A stretch of 64,000 nt of DNA from Sulfuricurvum kujiense DSM 16994. Lineage in GTDB: Bacteria > Campylobacterota > Campylobacteria > Campylobacterales > Sulfurimonadaceae. Numbering within the stretch: position 1 is the first letter of the stretch; each line of letters begins with the position of its first letter. Both the position numbers and the translations under genes were made by a program. The stretch covers positions 62,001 through 126,000 of the forward strand of contig NC_014762.1 of NCBI RefSeq assembly GCF_000183725.1, read 5' to 3'. The notes below the pieces were generated by a model. It ran no database searches. It worked only from the letters and a program-made list of their open reading frames with translations, and was not told the DNA's origin. Below are positions 62,822 to 64,000 of the stretch, in pieces.

Positions 62822-62832
62822 TAACAGATTTC

Positions 62833-62903
62833 TGCCTCGATGAGGCAAGCTTTAATGCCATAGGCCAGCGTAGCATATCGGGGTTCATGCGTCCTTTATG
62901 GCG
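62833..62903 (+). repeat. Family Y-like structured repeat, copy Y3
   Basis: H1 TGCCTC/GAGGCA (62833-62838, 62842-62847), AGCTTTAA (62848-62855), then GCCATA (62857-62862) paired with TATGGC (62897-62902) around AGCGTAGC...CCTTT. It lies within the operon, between the second deiminase subunit and the carboxylase, in the only long gap (135 bases) after the riboswitch. Confidence 0.6.
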
Positions 62904-62956
62904 TCGCTCCGATTGCGTTCAAAATTTATGTATAGATTATGATGTGAGGAAAAAAA

Positions 62957-64000
62957 ATGTTTGCTAAAGTACTGATAGCTAACCGTGGAGAGATAGCGTG
63001 CCGTATTATCCGTACTCTCAAGAAAATGAAGATCGCTTCTGTCGCGGTCTATTCGCATGCCGATGCCGGATCACTTCATGTGATGATGGCGGATGAAGCG
63101 ATATGTTTGGGGGAGCCGCCTGCAAAAGAGAGTTATCTGGATGTAGAGAAAATTATCCAAGCGGCGAAAGAGACGGGTGCCGATGCGATTCATCCCGGAT
63201 ACGGTTTTTTGAGTGAAAATGCAGCATTCTCACGTCGATGTGCGCAAGAGGGGATCGTGTTTATCGGACCGACACCGAAGCATATGGAAGATTTTGGACT
63301 GAAACATACCGCCCGTTCTATGGCAAAAGCTCAAAATGTTCCGCTTTTACCGGGTACCGAGCTTCTTGAAAATGTGCAGGAAGCATTGCGTGCCGCTCAA
63401 GAGATCGGCTATCCGGTCATGCTCAAAAGTACGGCCGGTGGCGGGGGAATCGGAATGCAGCTGTGCTACGGTGCCGAAGATCTTGAAAACGGTTTCGAAT
63501 CGGTCGGCCGTCTCAGCAAGAGCAACTTTTCGCAAGGGGGGATCTACCTCGAAAAATTCGTAGCCTCTGCACGCCACATCGAGGTACAGATATTCGGTGA
63601 CGGAAAAGGGGATGTGATCGCTTTGGGTGAGCGGGACTGCTCGCTTCAGCGCCGTAACCAAAAAGTGATCGAAGAGACACCGGCCCCAGGATTATCCGAA
63701 GAGGTTCGTGATGCATTACGCAGTGCAGCAGTCAATTTGGCCCGTTCGGCATCGTATAAATCGGCCGGAACAGTAGAGTTCGTCTACGATACGACGGAAG
63801 AAAAGTTCTATTTTCTGGAAGTGAATACAAGATTACAGGTCGAACACGGGGTAACCGAAGAGATATTCGGAGTAGATTTGGTCGAGTGGATGATACTTGA
63901 AGCTGCCGGAGAGCTGGGCGATGTGCTGAAAAAAAGCTATACGCCGAGCGGACACTCGATTCAGGTGAGGGTTTATGCGGAAGATCCGTTGAAAAACTTT
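62957..64000 (+). CDS. Guanidine (urea) carboxylase, N-terminal biotin-carboxylase part (truncated by window)
   Basis: 348 codons visible, open to the window end; GAGGA precedes the ATG. Biotin carboxylase motifs: [47 protein letters not shown] (ATP-grasp Gly loop), [32 protein letters not shown]. Full-length enzymes (~1200 residues) add carboxyltransferase and biotinyl domains. With a guanidine-I riboswitch and DUF1989 genes, guanidine rather than urea is the likely substrate. The allophanate hydrolase gene should lie beyond the right edge. Confidence 0.93.
   Translation, partial: MFAKVLIANRGEIACRIIRTLKKMKIASVAVYSHADAGSLHVMMADEAICLGEPPAKESYLDVEKIIQAAKETGADAIHPGYGFLSENAAFSRRCAQEGIVFIGPTPKHMEDFGLKHTARSMAKAQNVPLLPGTELLENVQEALRAAQEIGYPVMLKSTAGGGGIGMQLCYGAEDLENGFESVGRLSKSNFSQGGIYLEKFVASARHIEVQIFGDGKGDVIALGERDCSLQRRNQKVIEETPAPGLSEEVRDALRSAAVNLARSASYKSAGTVEFVYDTTEEKFYFLEVNTRLQVEHGVTEEIFGVDLVEWMILEAAGELGDVLKKSYTPSGHSIQVRVYAEDPLKNF

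Overview
The window looks like a chromosomal segment of a Campylobacterota (Epsilonproteobacteria) bacterium, probably a free-living Sulfuricurvum/Sulfurimonas-type organism. The basis is the protein style (compact proteome, ThyX, RNase J with a basic N-terminal tail, SUV3-like helicase, YajQ, many c-di-GMP and HDOD proteins) and general resemblance. The genus is inferred and was not tested.

Layout. 1-25.9 kb is mixed chromosomal core: an MFS transporter tail, MscS channel, nitroreductase, SUV3-like helicase, a tightly packed yajQ / HD-GYP / HTH / HD-GYP cluster, a fumarate reductase/succinate dehydrogenase-like pair with a 45-residue acidic ORF between the subunits, purT, rpsU, a chemotaxis receptor, dnaG, a PP-loop ATPase, a periplasmic HMA protein, an HDOD protein, tRNA-Ala, a SurA-like chaperone and a TonB-like protein. 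26-27.6 kb holds an EF-hand protein and a PAP2 phosphatase. 27.72-32.86 kb is a 5.1-kb integrative element inserted in the 3' end of tRNA-Ser(GGA). It is bounded by a 30-bp direct repeat and carries a PhnD-like/GGDEF sensor, a structured non-coding region, a Rep/NicK-like (Rep_trans) protein, an excisionase-like HTH protein and a tyrosine integrase. 33-53.5 kb returns to core genes: dgt, purM, coaE, dapF, prfA, rpsT, glmM, lspA, tRNA-Val, thrS-infC-rpmI-rplT, thyX, rnj, rsmA, hisF, rlmN and an M23 peptidase. 53.6-58.4 kb is a signalling cluster (solute-binding protein, GAF-GGDEF-EAL, EAL-like/HDOD). 58.5-64 kb is a guanidine-utilisation operon. It opens with a guanidine-I (ykkC) riboswitch plus intrinsic terminator, followed by a frameshifted binding protein, permease, ATPase, two DUF1989 carboxyguanidine-deiminase-like subunits and the start of a biotin-dependent guanidine (formerly 'urea') carboxylase cut by the window edge.

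Two themes stand out. First, c-di-GMP signalling is dense: two HD-GYP proteins beside YajQ, and two solute-binding/GGDEF pairings, one fused on the mobile element and one split on the chromosome. Second, intergenic regions carry two families of structured repeats. Family X has five copies: an AT-rich hairpin with 10-12-bp arms, then CAAAAGA, then an outer stem whose sequence differs in every copy yet always stays complementary. Family Y (three to four copies) is a hairpin followed by AGCTTTA and further covarying hairpins. The pattern of compensatory change suggests selection on structure, and I do not recognise either family.
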